A DNA stretch of 64,000 nt from a virus, in the IMG/VR virus record IMGVR_UViG_3300009553_000023, positions 1 to 64,000 of that record; one strand, written 5' to 3'. Position numbers and translations under genes: made by a program. The notes under the pieces are model-generated. The model made no database searches. It worked only from the letters and a program-made list of their open reading frames with translations, and was not told the origin of the DNA. Within the stretch, counting starts at the first letter, position 1; every line of letters begins with the position of its first letter. This document shows, one piece after another, positions 1 through 7,857 of this stretch.

Positions 1-50
1 CCCGCGATCCTACGCCAGCCGGCCTGCCAAGTCCTAATCTTGGCCCGTCC

Positions 51-123
51 GCCCCAGTAGCTCAGTGGACAGAGCACCGGCCTTCTAAGCCGATGGTCGC
101 TGGTTCGAATCCAGCCTGGGGCG
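51..123 (+). tRNA. tRNA-Arg (anticodon TCT)
   Basis: The sequence folds as a full cloverleaf. The acceptor stem is GCCCCAG (51-57) with CTGGGGC (116-122), TA follows at 58-59, and the anticodon loop CTTCTAA (82-88) carries TCT at 84-86. The T arm is GCTGG-TTCGAAT-CCAGC. One C-A mismatch sits at the base of the anticodon stem. No CCA is encoded. Its place at the window edge, followed by repeats and phage genes, suggests an attachment-site tRNA, but a phage-borne tRNA is also possible. Confidence 0.93.
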
Positions 124-129
124 TTCCAC

Positions 130-223
130 CTGAGTCCACTCAGGTCCACTTTGGCCCGATGCAGAGCGAAGTTCGCCTCTGACCAACGATTCGGCTCAGC
201 TACCTCAGTCCACCTCAGTCCAC
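130..223. repeat. Short direct repeats next to the tRNA
   Basis: Four near-copies of CTCAGTCCAC occur just after the tRNA: 130-139 (CTGAGTCCAC), 139-149 (CTCAGGTCCAC), and two exact CCTCAGTCCAC copies at 203-213 and 213-223 with a 10-base period. GGTCGCATC also occurs twice at about 243-260. Arrays like this beside a tRNA resemble integrase arm-type sites of an attachment region; that role is inferred from position only. Confidence 0.5.
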
Positions 224-287
224 GCAGGGCCAAGGGGTCAAGGTCGCATCTGGGTCGCATCCGCTTGGGCTATGAGGGGGCGTTGGG

Positions 288-809
288 TTGAGCGAGAACC
301 CGAACTGGGACGAGCCGGTAGCGGTTGTCATGCGCCGAGGGGATCTAGCCGCAGTCGCTCAGGCAATCGGTCACGCCAACAACGTCAACGACGAGACCAA
401 GCGCGGGGCCGGCGCAATCCGCTCAGCCCTGGAGGGTCGCGACGAGGCGGCGGCTGTCGGTCTCCAGCGCTTCCGCTACGAAGGCGGGGACCTCAACTAC
501 GAGCCGTACGACTCAGCGCCGGGCGACTGGAGTGGCGACCTCGGTGACCTAATCGGGGACTACTTTCGCGCTGAGGACGTCGAAGCCCTGCTCGGCTCCA
601 AGGATGAGCTAACCCCCTGCGAGGCGCGAGAGCTATTCGCCCTCTGGCTTTGCCACGGGATGCAGCCGCCGGAGATTCACCCGTCCCATCCGGCCTACAC
701 GGGGGCGCAGAAGCTCGGGCTGGCGGGTTGCCGATGTGACGAACTAGGAACGTGCGGGCACAACCCCTCCCAGCGCGACGATGGGGAACGGCGGAGCGTG
801 AAGCTCTAG
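288..809 (+). CDS. Hypothetical protein, first gene after the tRNA
   Basis: This is a 173-residue acidic protein I do not recognise. I chose the TTG start at 288 because a GAGGGGG ribosome-binding site lies about seven bases upstream. The C-terminal third has a cysteine/histidine cluster (GCRCDELGTCGHN) that could bind a metal. The stop abuts the start of the nuclease gene, so it is probably cotranscribed with the nuclease and helicase downstream. No membrane segment or signal peptide is visible. Confidence 0.7.
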   Translation: MSENPNWDEPVAVVMRRGDLAAVAQAIGHANNVNDETKRGAGAIRSALEGRDEAAAVGLQRFRYEGGDLNYEPYDSAPGDWSGDLGDLIGDYFRAEDVEALLGSKDELTPCEARELFALWLCHGMQPPEIHPSHPAYTGAQKLGLAGCRCDELGTCGHNPSQRDDGERRSVKL

Positions 810-1163
810 ATGGGCGCGAGCTCGGATGCGGCAACAGTTGCGGCGGCGATCCGATCCTTCCGCTTCCGCTACGGCGATGAGGATCAGCTTCAGGAGGGCC
901 TGGCCGAAGCACTGAGTGGGGCGGGCTTCGAGGTCCAGCGCGAGGTACGGCTAAACGCTGAGGATCGGATCGACCTTCTAGTCGACCGGGTCGGTGTCGA
1001 GGTCAAGGTAGCGGGATCGACCGCACGGGTTGCTCGACAGCTTGCCCGGTACGCGAAGCACGACCTCGCGGGTCTGGTCTTGGTCACCAACAAGCTGCGC
1101 CACTCGCCTCCTGAGCTTTCGATGCCAGTCGAGGTTGTCTGCCTAGCGGGGGCGAGCCTCTAA
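810..1163 (+). CDS. PD-(D/E)XK-fold nuclease domain protein
   Basis: This 117-residue protein has the layout of a minimal restriction-endonuclease-like nuclease. A helix with acidic residues is followed by D55 in RIDLLVD and then E64 and K66 in GVEVKV, the D-(E/D)-X-K catalytic signature. It starts directly after the previous stop and ends overlapping the helicase start by one base, so nuclease and helicase should be translated together. Phages often pair such nucleases (VRR-NUC or related) with SNF2-like helicases in replication modules. The exact substrate cannot be read from sequence. Confidence 0.75.
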   Translation: MGASSDAATVAAAIRSFRFRYGDEDQLQEGLAEALSGAGFEVQREVRLNAEDRIDLLVDRVGVEVKVAGSTARVARQLARYAKHDLAGLVLVTNKLRHSPPELSMPVEVVCLAGASL

Positions 1164-2860
1164 TGAGGATCGAGTTTCACGAACCGAATTGGCAGATCAC
1201 TGCCACACCGGACGTAATGATCCGGCTGAAGCACATCTTCCCTCGCGCCAACAAGTACCGGACGGGGGCGCTCCATCTCGCCAGCACGCCGGAGGTTTGC
1301 CGAGACCTTGAGTGGATCATGGAGCGCTGGGAGTTCGACATACCGCCCGGCGACCTTCGCCGCCTCAGCGGCGGCGCGGACCAACATCGGGCCACCCAGG
1401 AGGAGGTCCGGTCCATCCTCAACTCAGGGCAAGCGCTGCGACTGGACGGAATGGAGCCTGCTCGGGCGCCGCGTGAGTATCAACGTGTGGCGGCTGACTT
1501 GGCGCTGACGACGGGGCATCTCCTCCTCGCTGACGATCTCGGTCTCGGCAAGTCAATGAGCAGTCTGCTCATGCTTCGTGACCCTGAGGCGTTGCCAGCG
1601 CTGATCGTCTGCCCGACTCACCTACCTGAGCAGTGGGTCTCGGAGCTGGGGAAGACCTTCCCGCTGCTGCGGACGCACATCATCCGCTCGCTCAAGGTCT
1701 ACGACCCTGCCGAGCGTCGAGAGATGGGCGGCCACAACCCAGACGTGCTGATAATCAACTACGCGAAGCTGCGCGGCTGGGGAGACCACCTCGCCGGTCA
1801 GGTCAAGACGGTGATCTTCGATGAGGTTCAGGAACTGCGCCGGGCAGATTCCGACAAGTATGTCGCCGCCGCCCAGATTGCAGACGGCGCGACCTACAAG
1901 ATGGGCCTCTCCGCGACTCCCGTCTACAACTACGGCGGCGAGACGCACAACATCTTCCAGGTGCTTGCTCCCGAAGTCCTTGGGAGCCGCGAAGAGTTTG
2001 CGCGCGAGTGGGGGAGCGGCTACTGGCACGACCAGGTTGAAGTCGCCGATCCAGCCGCGCTGGGGACCTATCTTCGGAACGAGGGGCTGCTACTTCGGCG
2101 CACCCGCAAAGACGTGGGCCGGGAGCTGCCCGAGGTGGTCAGGGTCACCCACGCCATCGACTCCGATGAGAAGGTCTACGACAAGCTGACCGGCGAGGCG
2201 ATCGACCTCGCCAAGCTGATCCTGAATTCGGAGGCCGAGCGAAAAGAGCGCTGGCAGGCATCCGGCGAACTGGACTGGCGCCTTCGCCAAGCGACTGGCA
2301 TCGCCAAGGCCCCCTACGTCGCTGACTTCACGCGCTTGCTCTTGGAGAGCGAGGAGTCGGTCGTTTTGTTCGGGTGGCATCGTGCCGTCTACGACATATG
2401 GGCCGAGCGGCTTGCCGACTTCGATCCTGTCTTCTACACGGGGGAGGAGAGCCCGGCGGCAAAGCAGCGGTCTCGGGACGAGTTCGTCTCAGGTCGGAGC
2501 CGCGTGCTCATCATGTCGCTCAGAGCTGGGCTCGGCCTGGACGGTCTTCAGGAGCGCTCCCATGTCGCTGTATTTGGGGAGTTGGACTGGTCTCCTGGAA
2601 TGCACGACCAATGCGTTGGGCGGCTGCACCGCGACGGACAAGGCGAATCGGTGGTCGCTTATTTCCTCGTCAGCGAGACGGGCGCCGATCCACCGATGGC
2701 TGAGGTGCTGAATCTCAAGCGGATGCAGAGCGAGCCGCTCATCGACCCGGAAGCCGAGTTGTTCACAGCGGCCGATCGCACGGGTCGCATCCGCCAACTC
2801 GCGGAGGAAGTCATGCGCCAGCGTCAAGCCCGGCCCCAACAGCAGTTGGTGGCCGCATGA
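1163..2860 (+). CDS. SNF2-family DEAD-like helicase/ATPase
   Basis: This 565-residue superfamily 2 ATPase has motif I GLGKS at 127-131, a DEVQ box at 220-223, motif III SATP at 250-253, and motif VI with GRLHRDGQ ending near 493, typical of the SNF2/RapA branch. Both RecA-like lobes are present and the length is normal for phage versions. It probably remodels DNA or protein-DNA complexes during replication with the nuclease just upstream. The next gene starts inside its last codons. Confidence 0.92.
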   Translation: MRIEFHEPNWQITATPDVMIRLKHIFPRANKYRTGALHLASTPEVCRDLEWIMERWEFDIPPGDLRRLSGGADQHRATQEEVRSILNSGQALRLDGMEPARAPREYQRVAADLALTTGHLLLADDLGLGKSMSSLLMLRDPEALPALIVCPTHLPEQWVSELGKTFPLLRTHIIRSLKVYDPAERREMGGHNPDVLIINYAKLRGWGDHLAGQVKTVIFDEVQELRRADSDKYVAAAQIADGATYKMGLSATPVYNYGGETHNIFQVLAPEVLGSREEFAREWGSGYWHDQVEVADPAALGTYLRNEGLLLRRTRKDVGRELPEVVRVTHAIDSDEKVYDKLTGEAIDLAKLILNSEAERKERWQASGELDWRLRQATGIAKAPYVADFTRLLLESEESVVLFGWHRAVYDIWAERLADFDPVFYTGEESPAAKQRSRDEFVSGRSRVLIMSLRAGLGLDGLQERSHVAVFGELDWSPGMHDQCVGRLHRDGQGESVVAYFLVSETGADPPMAEVLNLKRMQSEPLIDPEAELFTAADRTGRIRQLAEEVMRQRQARPQQQLVAA

Positions 2861-3045
2861 CGACCAGTCCCGCCACAGATCCTCTCCTAGCCCTACAGCT
2901 AAAGCTCCCCACCCATACCTACAGAGCAGTGAAGCTAAGGGCAAAGGAACTCCAAGGGGACGAGAGGGAGGCCTATCTCAAGGAGGTCCTGGCTCAGCGG
3001 GAGCGGAGCGAAGAGGCGGGGCAAGCAAAGAAAGAGGAGCCATGA
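2857..3045 (+). CDS. Small charged hypothetical protein
   Basis: This is a 62-residue, strongly charged and probably helical protein starting with an ATGA overlap on the helicase stop. Its last codons overlap the next gene, so it belongs to the nuclease-helicase operon. No family is recognised. It lacks cysteines and membrane segments, and the C-terminal half is a Lys/Glu-rich helix. Confidence 0.65.
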   Translation: MTTSPATDPLLALQLKLPTHTYRAVKLRAKELQGDEREAYLKEVLAQRERSEEAGQAKKEEP

Positions 3046-3863
3046 GCGCAACCGCCGAGATCCCAACGGTCCAGTTCGCTGCCGAGGAGCGGCCCGACTG
3101 CGGGTGGTGCACTGGGCCGGGCGACGTGCTCGTCGAGATCGAGAAGGACTCCAACCACTTCGTGGCGCGTTGCGATCGCTGCATCGACATGCCAGTCGAG
3201 CCCGACGAGGAGCACCTGAGCAAGAACGGCAAGCCCGCCTTCGACCTTACCCCGGAGCAACGCAACGCGATCTTCGCCGGCGACCACACCGCCATCAAGC
3301 TCAAACCCGGCGAGACCAAGCCAGAGGTAGAGGCAGGACAGACGGTCGTACTCGCTAGGTCTCGAGGCGGCAAGCAGTTCCTCGCCAAGACCGAGAGGGA
3401 GCGCAAGAAACGAGTGGAGGAAGGTCTCCCGCTCCTCGCCGAGATCCCGAGCGAGCCAACCGTCTGGATCGTCTTCCACGAGCCGAAGTTGAAGGAAGGT
3501 CGATGGCAGATCTCCTTCGACGCCCACGACACACGCGAAGCTGTCCGCACCCTCGCCAGCCCACCGACCGGCACACGCCTCCCCGGCCTCAAGACCCGCA
3601 AGCGCAGACGGGTCCCGAAGAAGGGCGAGTACAAAGCTCCAGGCCTCGGGCTCTCCGACGACGCAGCCCGCGGCTACGGAGGCGGTGGCAAGTCGACCGT
3701 TGATGAGCGCGAAGGTGTCGACGACGCCTCACTCCAGCGCTATGCGCAGCTCGCCGAAGAGGACGGTTTGAAGAGACGCACGAAGCACCGCCAGGCGGCC
3801 AAAATGATGGAGCGAGAGATGCGCGCTGCCGAGAATCGCAAGCGGAGATTGCCGTCCGCTTGA
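3042..3863 (+). CDS. Zinc-ribbon protein of the helicase operon
   Basis: This 273-residue protein begins with a four-cysteine zinc ribbon: CGWC near residue 20 and CDRC near residue 44. A middle region contains several beta strands and a conserved-looking IVFHEPKLKEGRWQISF stretch. The C-terminus is very basic and helical, rich in Arg and Lys. It overlaps the preceding stop by four bases and is the last gene before the large gene-free region. Nucleic-acid binding is likely from the ribbon and basic tail; the family is not recognised. Confidence 0.75.
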   Translation: MSATAEIPTVQFAAEERPDCGWCTGPGDVLVEIEKDSNHFVARCDRCIDMPVEPDEEHLSKNGKPAFDLTPEQRNAIFAGDHTAIKLKPGETKPEVEAGQTVVLARSRGGKQFLAKTERERKKRVEEGLPLLAEIPSEPTVWIVFHEPKLKEGRWQISFDAHDTREAVRTLASPPTGTRLPGLKTRKRRRVPKKGEYKAPGLGLSDDAARGYGGGGKSTVDEREGVDDASLQRYAQLAEEDGLKRRTKHRQAAKMMEREMRAAENRKRRLPSA

Positions 3864-3889
3864 ATCCGTCCGCTGCAACCGTCTAGACT
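3860..3889 (+). promoter_or_regulatory. Candidate promoter for the structured region
   Basis: TTGAAT (3860-3865) and TAGACT (3884-3889) are separated by 18 bases. Transcription from it would begin near 3896, five bases before the first helix of the structured region at 3901. That coincidence is the main support; the boxes match the sigma-70 consensus only moderately. Confidence 0.45.
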
Positions 3890-3895
3890 TATCGC

Positions 3896-4475
3896 GCTGT
3901 CCTGACCCAGGTTCGTCGCGGCCAATAGAGGCCGTCGCAGGTCAAGGGAACAGCCAGAAGTACCACCTCACCCACTTCTCCTTGGCGGCTTCGGTCGCAA
4001 GCGCTATGCCCTCGGAGCCCGTGCATGGGCTCGCTGGTCGCGGCCCCTTGGCCGGACGGGGTTCCGGTCGCGACCGGTTAATCCCAATCGAGGCAAGCGA
4101 AGGGGGCCCAACTTCAAGGACCGAGCCTGACCCTCTGGTCACTCGGTCTCACACTTCGGGGGACGGCTCGTGCGCGGGCACTCCTGTTCGGTAGCCAATC
4201 CGCGCAGGACCGCGTGTACGTAAAGAAGCTGGCCAGCGCCGACTCCCTCGAACCCTTGCAGGACCGCTCGCCCCCACCGCGAGCACATCGGACCAGCGGG
4301 ACCGAGACCTCGTCCCGTCGAGAGACGGATGAGCCGAAAGGCCCGACGAGGCCGGCCGCTGGCCGCTTCAAGGAAAGGACTGCAGCGATGAACGAGACCG
4401 TGACCACCTGGCGGCCCCGCAGCGAGAGCGCGCCTGGTCCACTGGAACGAAACCGCGAAACACGGCAGATCTGAG
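3896..4475 (+). ncRNA. Candidate large, ornate noncoding RNA
   Basis: About 600 bases carry no convincing gene but dense complementary pairing. Helices include 3901-3907 with 3940-3947 enclosing CGGCC/GGCCG; C(UUCG)G at 3989-3994; 4015-4020 with 4027-4032; 4036-4042 with 4069-4075 (7 bp) enclosing 4052-4056 with 4063-4067; 4119-4125 with 4142-4148 (7 bp) enclosing 4128-4132 with 4137-4141; 4170-4173 with 4178-4181; and 4293-4298 with 4357-4362 enclosing 4308-4314 with 4345-4351. The last pair closes a junction of two hairpins capped by GAGA (4320-4323) and GAAA (4336-4339) GNRA loops. Size and style resemble phage-borne ROOL and GOLLD RNAs; no family is assigned. Confidence 0.6.
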
Positions 4476-4477
4476 CC

Positions 4478-4591
4478 ATGTCCTTCATCTCAGGTGTAGC
4501 CATAGGCATCGCCTTCGTAATCGCAGTAGAGGCTGGGGTCATAGGCATCTGGTACCTGATCGTCAAGTACGGAGAAGGCAAGGGGGACTGA
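4478..4591 (+). CDS. 37-residue single-pass membrane peptide
   Basis: This short reading frame encodes a small peptide, MSFISGVAIGIAFVIAVEAG followed by a second hydrophobic stretch and a charged tail ending KGD. It would form one membrane helix with the tail on the other side. It sits directly after the structured RNA region and its stop overlaps the ribosome-binding site of the next gene. No clear site precedes its own ATG. Small membrane peptides are common in phages; the function is unknown. Confidence 0.5.
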   Translation: MSFISGVAIGIAFVIAVEAGVIGIWYLIVKYGEGKGD

Positions 4592-4600
4592 GGAGTTGCC

Positions 4601-4813
4601 ATGCCCTCCGTCAAGACAGCCAGGCGCCACGAACGCCGGCCAGGTCCATACCCAGCCGATCGTCATTGCTCCTGCGGCGCTGTCCTCTCCCGCAACAACC
4701 CAGGCCCTCTCTGCGCTCCATGCCAAGGAGGAGATTGGCACTCACCGGATGAGCTGAGCACGAGACGTGAACTCAACCTGGCCCGCGGGCGAGTTGAAGG
4801 GCTAGTCGCGTAA
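4601..4813 (+). CDS. Small zinc-finger protein
   Basis: This 70-residue basic protein has a CSCG and CAPC pair of knuckles about 14 residues apart, which should bind one zinc ion. A GAGGAG ribosome-binding site lies just before the ATG, and its stop overlaps the following start. The N-terminus is rich in Arg and His. Probably a small nucleic-acid-binding protein; no named family is recognised. Confidence 0.7.
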   Translation: MPSVKTARRHERRPGPYPADRHCSCGAVLSRNNPGPLCAPCQGGDWHSPDELSTRRELNLARGRVEGLVA

Positions 4814-5196
4814 TGGGCAAGGGGATCGGCATGCCCGCCGCGCTCAAGCTCGAATGGTTCGCCCGGGTGATCCACGAGTTCTTCGGCGAGTACGCCTACC
4901 ACGTCGGCTCTTCCCTGAAGTGCAGCATGGGGCAGGCGGAGACCTGGCGCGATGTCGATGTCCGGTTGATCCTCCCCGACGACGACTTCGATGCTCTCTT
5001 CGGCACCCTGACCGAACCGCGCTGCCTCAACCTGAAATGGAACGCAGCCTGCCTCGCCTTCGCCGCGCTCGGCCGGGACATAACCGGCCTACCGATCGAC
5101 TTCCAGATCGACCGCATGACAGAGGCGAACAAGGAATACGACGGCGAGCCGCGCTCTGCGCTGATCCCGGCCGACCACATTCCGGCCCCGGCATGA
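4813..5196 (+). CDS. Minimal nucleotidyltransferase-like protein
   Basis: The 127-residue protein follows the layout of a stand-alone nucleotidyltransferase of the pol-beta fold. A GSSLKCSMG loop stands in the GS position, the next strand carries the two acids in RDVDVRLI, and a later strand carries the third in LPIDFQID. Such minimal enzymes transfer NMP to protein, RNA or small molecules. The usual second Gly-Ser-Arg features are altered, so activity is uncertain. It lies a few hundred bases after the structured RNA and overlaps its neighbours, forming one short operon. Confidence 0.6.
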   Translation: MGKGIGMPAALKLEWFARVIHEFFGEYAYHVGSSLKCSMGQAETWRDVDVRLILPDDDFDALFGTLTEPRCLNLKWNAACLAFAALGRDITGLPIDFQIDRMTEANKEYDGEPRSALIPADHIPAPA

Positions 5197-5291
5197 CCCT
5201 CTTCCACAAAGAAGACACCCTCCTCATCCTCATCCTCATAGCCATAGGGAGCCTTGCCGCCATCGTCCTTATCCAGTGGAGATGGGCGTGA
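5193..5291 (+). CDS. 32-residue membrane peptide
   Basis: Translation restarts at an ATGA overlap on the nucleotidyltransferase stop and gives a 32-residue peptide. It has an acidic N-terminus, one long hydrophobic helix rich in Leu and Ile, and an end rich in Trp and Arg. The tight coupling and clean membrane profile support a real gene. Function unknown. Confidence 0.55.
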   Translation: MTLFHKEDTLLILILIAIGSLAAIVLIQWRWA

Positions 5292-5322
5292 GGCCTCCTC
5301 GAGGTATTCCGCCCTTGAGGCC
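5292..5322. terminator. Hairpin between convergent genes
   Basis: GGCCTC (5292-5297) pairs with GAGGCC (5317-5322) across a 19-base loop. It begins right after the membrane-peptide stop and lies just before the stop of the leftward HIRAN gene, the usual place for a shared terminator. No strong T-run follows on either strand. Confidence 0.4.
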
Positions 5323-5334
5323 GAGGCCGGTGGG

Positions 5335-5817
5335 CTACCGCTTGCCCTGAAGGATCTCGCCGTCGTAGGGGACGCGCAGGCTGATCCCGAGATTCGGATT
5401 GCCTTCGCCCTGACCGATGTAGGCCATGCAGATCGCCTGCTTGCCCTCTTCCTTCAAACCACGTAGTCGCTTCCCGAGGCGGCGCGCGGTACCGCGAGGT
5501 AGATGCCCGACGAGCTCGCCGTCGACCTCGACGCGAACCGCGAATTTGTCGTGCGGGTTGTCGGGGTCAAGGACCAGCTCTGCACTGCACTCGTAGCCAT
5601 GTTCGCCCTTCGCAGGGCACTGACTCACTCGCTTGAGCGCCGGTTGGTAGAAGGACTCGCCCACGACATTGATCCGCATGCAGTTGTCGTAGCGGCTCCA
5701 GTCGGGCTCGATGCCGGTCACCACCTTGCCGGCCATCGAGTGGCCCGGATGTGCAGCAGCAACCACCCGCTTCGGCCCAAAGAGCTTCCCCAGGAAGTTT
5801 CTGTCCTCGCTCGTCAC
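5335..5817 (-). CDS. HIRAN-domain protein (leftward moron)
   Basis: This 160-residue protein is read leftward against its neighbours. The core reads RINVVGESFYQ, then LDPDNPHDKFAVRV, then a GELVGHLPR strand: the pattern of a HIRAN domain, known from Rad5/HLTF-type proteins to bind DNA ends. I chose the GTG at 5817 because AGGAGGGG precedes it at good spacing; the open frame extends further up but has no site there. No helicase or nuclease domain is attached. An isolated leftward gene in a rightward module is typical of a moron. Confidence 0.75.
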   Translation of the reverse strand: MTSEDRNFLGKLFGPKRVVAAAHPGHSMAGKVVTGIEPDWSRYDNCMRINVVGESFYQPALKRVSQCPAKGEHGYECSAELVLDPDNPHDKFAVRVEVDGELVGHLPRGTARRLGKRLRGLKEEGKQAICMAYIGQGEGNPNLGISLRVPYDGEILQGKR

Positions 5818-5895
5818 CGATCCCCTCCTCGCGAATGGCCAGCAAGAGCCTAAACGCTCCGCAGAACTGGTGCGCTCGCCGCAGAAAGAGATGCG

Positions 5896-7851
5896 ATGCC
5901 TGAATTTGATCTCAAAACGGATGTCGAGAACCGCCAGGACGGAGTTAGCGGTGAGACGCGTGTAGGCCCGGGAACTCCTGAAGCTGGCGAGGGCTACCAC
6001 GCAAAACTGCACAACGAAGTCAATGCGGCGGTTAATCAGGTTGGCGAAGAACTAGACTCGCTTGGCAGCGCAGCTACCAAGGCTGTAGGCGCGGCGGGCG
6101 AATCAGGGAAGGTACTCGCCTCCGATGACCCCGCGCTCGTCCGAAACGTCAAGAGTTTCGGCGCCAAAGGCAACGGTGCCACTGATGACGCAACGCCGAT
6201 CCGCGAAGCCATCAAAGCTGTCGCTGAAGCAGGCGGAGGGACGGTCTTCTTTCCTGCGGGGAACTACCGAATCGCTTCGAATGTCGCGCTCAAACCGAAG
6301 GTAGAAATAAGGGGTGCGGCGCGCGAGGCGACGCTGATCAAAGCCGACATCGGCGTCACGGTCGCGCCGTTTACGGCGACCGAAATTGAAGACACCGTCG
6401 TGCGCGACCTGGCGATTGACGGGGACGCCGTGGTCTTCGTCGGCAACACCTTTGGGATTAGCTGGACTCGGTGTAAACGTGTTCGCCTCACCAACGTTCG
6501 GATCAAAAACACGTACCACATCGGCGCCTACAGTACCGAATGCACGGACTACTCGATCGACAACTGCCTGCTTGACGAATGCGGGAAGACCTCTGCGACC
6601 CCGAACTGCATCCACGTGCTCAAGGGGACGCGCGCGAAGGTCGCCTTCAACACGGTGATCGATTGGGGCAACGGCGGGAACGGTCGTGCGGTCTACGTCT
6701 CCGAATCGCCAGAAACGCAGATCATCGGCAATAGCTTCGCCAATCCCGGTGGTGTCAACCACTCCCACATGATCTCGGTCGACGCCGCCTCGGACCGATG
6801 CGTCATCACCGACAACTTGCTGGAAAACAGCGGCTACCCCGGCGAAGGGCGCAAATGCGTCGGGATCAGCGTCATCAACTCCGATGACCCACTCATCGGC
6901 AACAACCGCATTAGGGAGCCCACGCAAGACAAAGGCTCCCTGGAGTGCATTCAGGTCGACGGAACGTCGAAGCGGGCGACGATCACGGGCAACCACTGCG
7001 AGTACGGCGATGACAATGGCATCACCGCGTGGGGCGCCGGCGAACACGTCGTCTCGGGGAACCTGATCGAGTTCGCCGCGCACCACGGGATCTCCGTGAA
7101 CTCGAACAACTGCACCGTCTCGGGCAATCTCGTCAAGAACTCTGGGCAGCACCCAGAAATCATCAACCCCTCGGGAATCGGGATTCTGAGCGGCGTAACC
7201 GGGACCGTCGTCACGGGCAATCGCTGCTTCGACGACCAGGCGACGAAGACCCAGCTCTGGGGCGTCATCGAGATCAGCACCGCCGACAAAAACACAATCC
7301 TCGGCAACGATCTGACGGGCAACAAAGAAGGTCCAGTTTCCTACGTCGGCGCCAACACGATCGTCGGCGCGAACCAAGGGATGACGCCTCGCAAGGGAGA
7401 GGTGGAGATCCACAATATTGGAGCGACCACTTTCGATGACGCTCGAGCCGCGGTGACGCCTCCACTCGGGACCCTGCTGTATCGAGAAGACACCGGCCAG
7501 CTTGCTGCCCGAACGGGGGCCAACATCTGGACGGCACTCGCGAAGGACAAGACCGCGACGCTGACCGATGGGGCCGGGGTGACCCCGAACTTCGCTAATG
7601 GCAACCACTTCATCCTGGTTGCTAAAGGCAATCGCACTATCAACAACGTGACCAATCGCCTGGCTGGTCAGACGATCACCATGAGCATCAAAAACGAAAC
7701 CGGTGGCGCGATGACAACCACCTGGAACGAAGCCTTCAAATTGGCTGGCGCCTGGGTCGACCCCGCCAATGGCAAACGGCGAACGATCACCTTCTACTGC
7801 TATGACGGCTCGAACTGGGAAGAGCTGAGCCGCTCGGCTGCGGATATCTAA
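5896..7851 (+). CDS. Tailspike with parallel beta-helix (pectate-lyase-like)
   Basis: A 651-residue protein with a pectate-lyase-3 type core. The motif SFGAKGNGATDDATPIREA is followed by AGGGTVFFPAGNYRI near residues 75-120, then many short repeats of the GN-x-I/V-x type that build a right-handed beta-helix to about residue 500. The C-terminal 130 residues look like a receptor-binding or trimerisation domain ending in aromatic strands. The N-terminal 90 residues probably attach it to the tail. Depolymerase activity on host surface glycan is inferred from the fold. Confidence 0.85.
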   Translation: MPEFDLKTDVENRQDGVSGETRVGPGTPEAGEGYHAKLHNEVNAAVNQVGEELDSLGSAATKAVGAAGESGKVLASDDPALVRNVKSFGAKGNGATDDATPIREAIKAVAEAGGGTVFFPAGNYRIASNVALKPKVEIRGAAREATLIKADIGVTVAPFTATEIEDTVVRDLAIDGDAVVFVGNTFGISWTRCKRVRLTNVRIKNTYHIGAYSTECTDYSIDNCLLDECGKTSATPNCIHVLKGTRAKVAFNTVIDWGNGGNGRAVYVSESPETQIIGNSFANPGGVNHSHMISVDAASDRCVITDNLLENSGYPGEGRKCVGISVINSDDPLIGNNRIREPTQDKGSLECIQVDGTSKRATITGNHCEYGDDNGITAWGAGEHVVSGNLIEFAAHHGISVNSNNCTVSGNLVKNSGQHPEIINPSGIGILSGVTGTVVTGNRCFDDQATKTQLWGVIEISTADKNTILGNDLTGNKEGPVSYVGANTIVGANQGMTPRKGEVEIHNIGATTFDDARAAVTPPLGTLLYREDTGQLAARTGANIWTALAKDKTATLTDGAGVTPNFANGNHFILVAKGNRTINNVTNRLAGQTITMSIKNETGGAMTTTWNEAFKLAGAWVDPANGKRRTITFYCYDGSNWEELSRSAADI

Positions 7852-7857
7852 TCCCTG

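Noticed and set aside
4214-4474. 86-residue frame inside the structured region
   Set aside because: Composition looks like random reading of paired GC stems, with no good binding site; the RNA explanation fits better.
6103-7608. 501-residue open frame on the minus strand inside the tailspike
   Set aside because: It runs opposite to a beta-helix gene of clear family and has an Asp/Val/Arg-heavy composition typical of a mirror frame in high-GC DNA; no binding site or coupling supports it.
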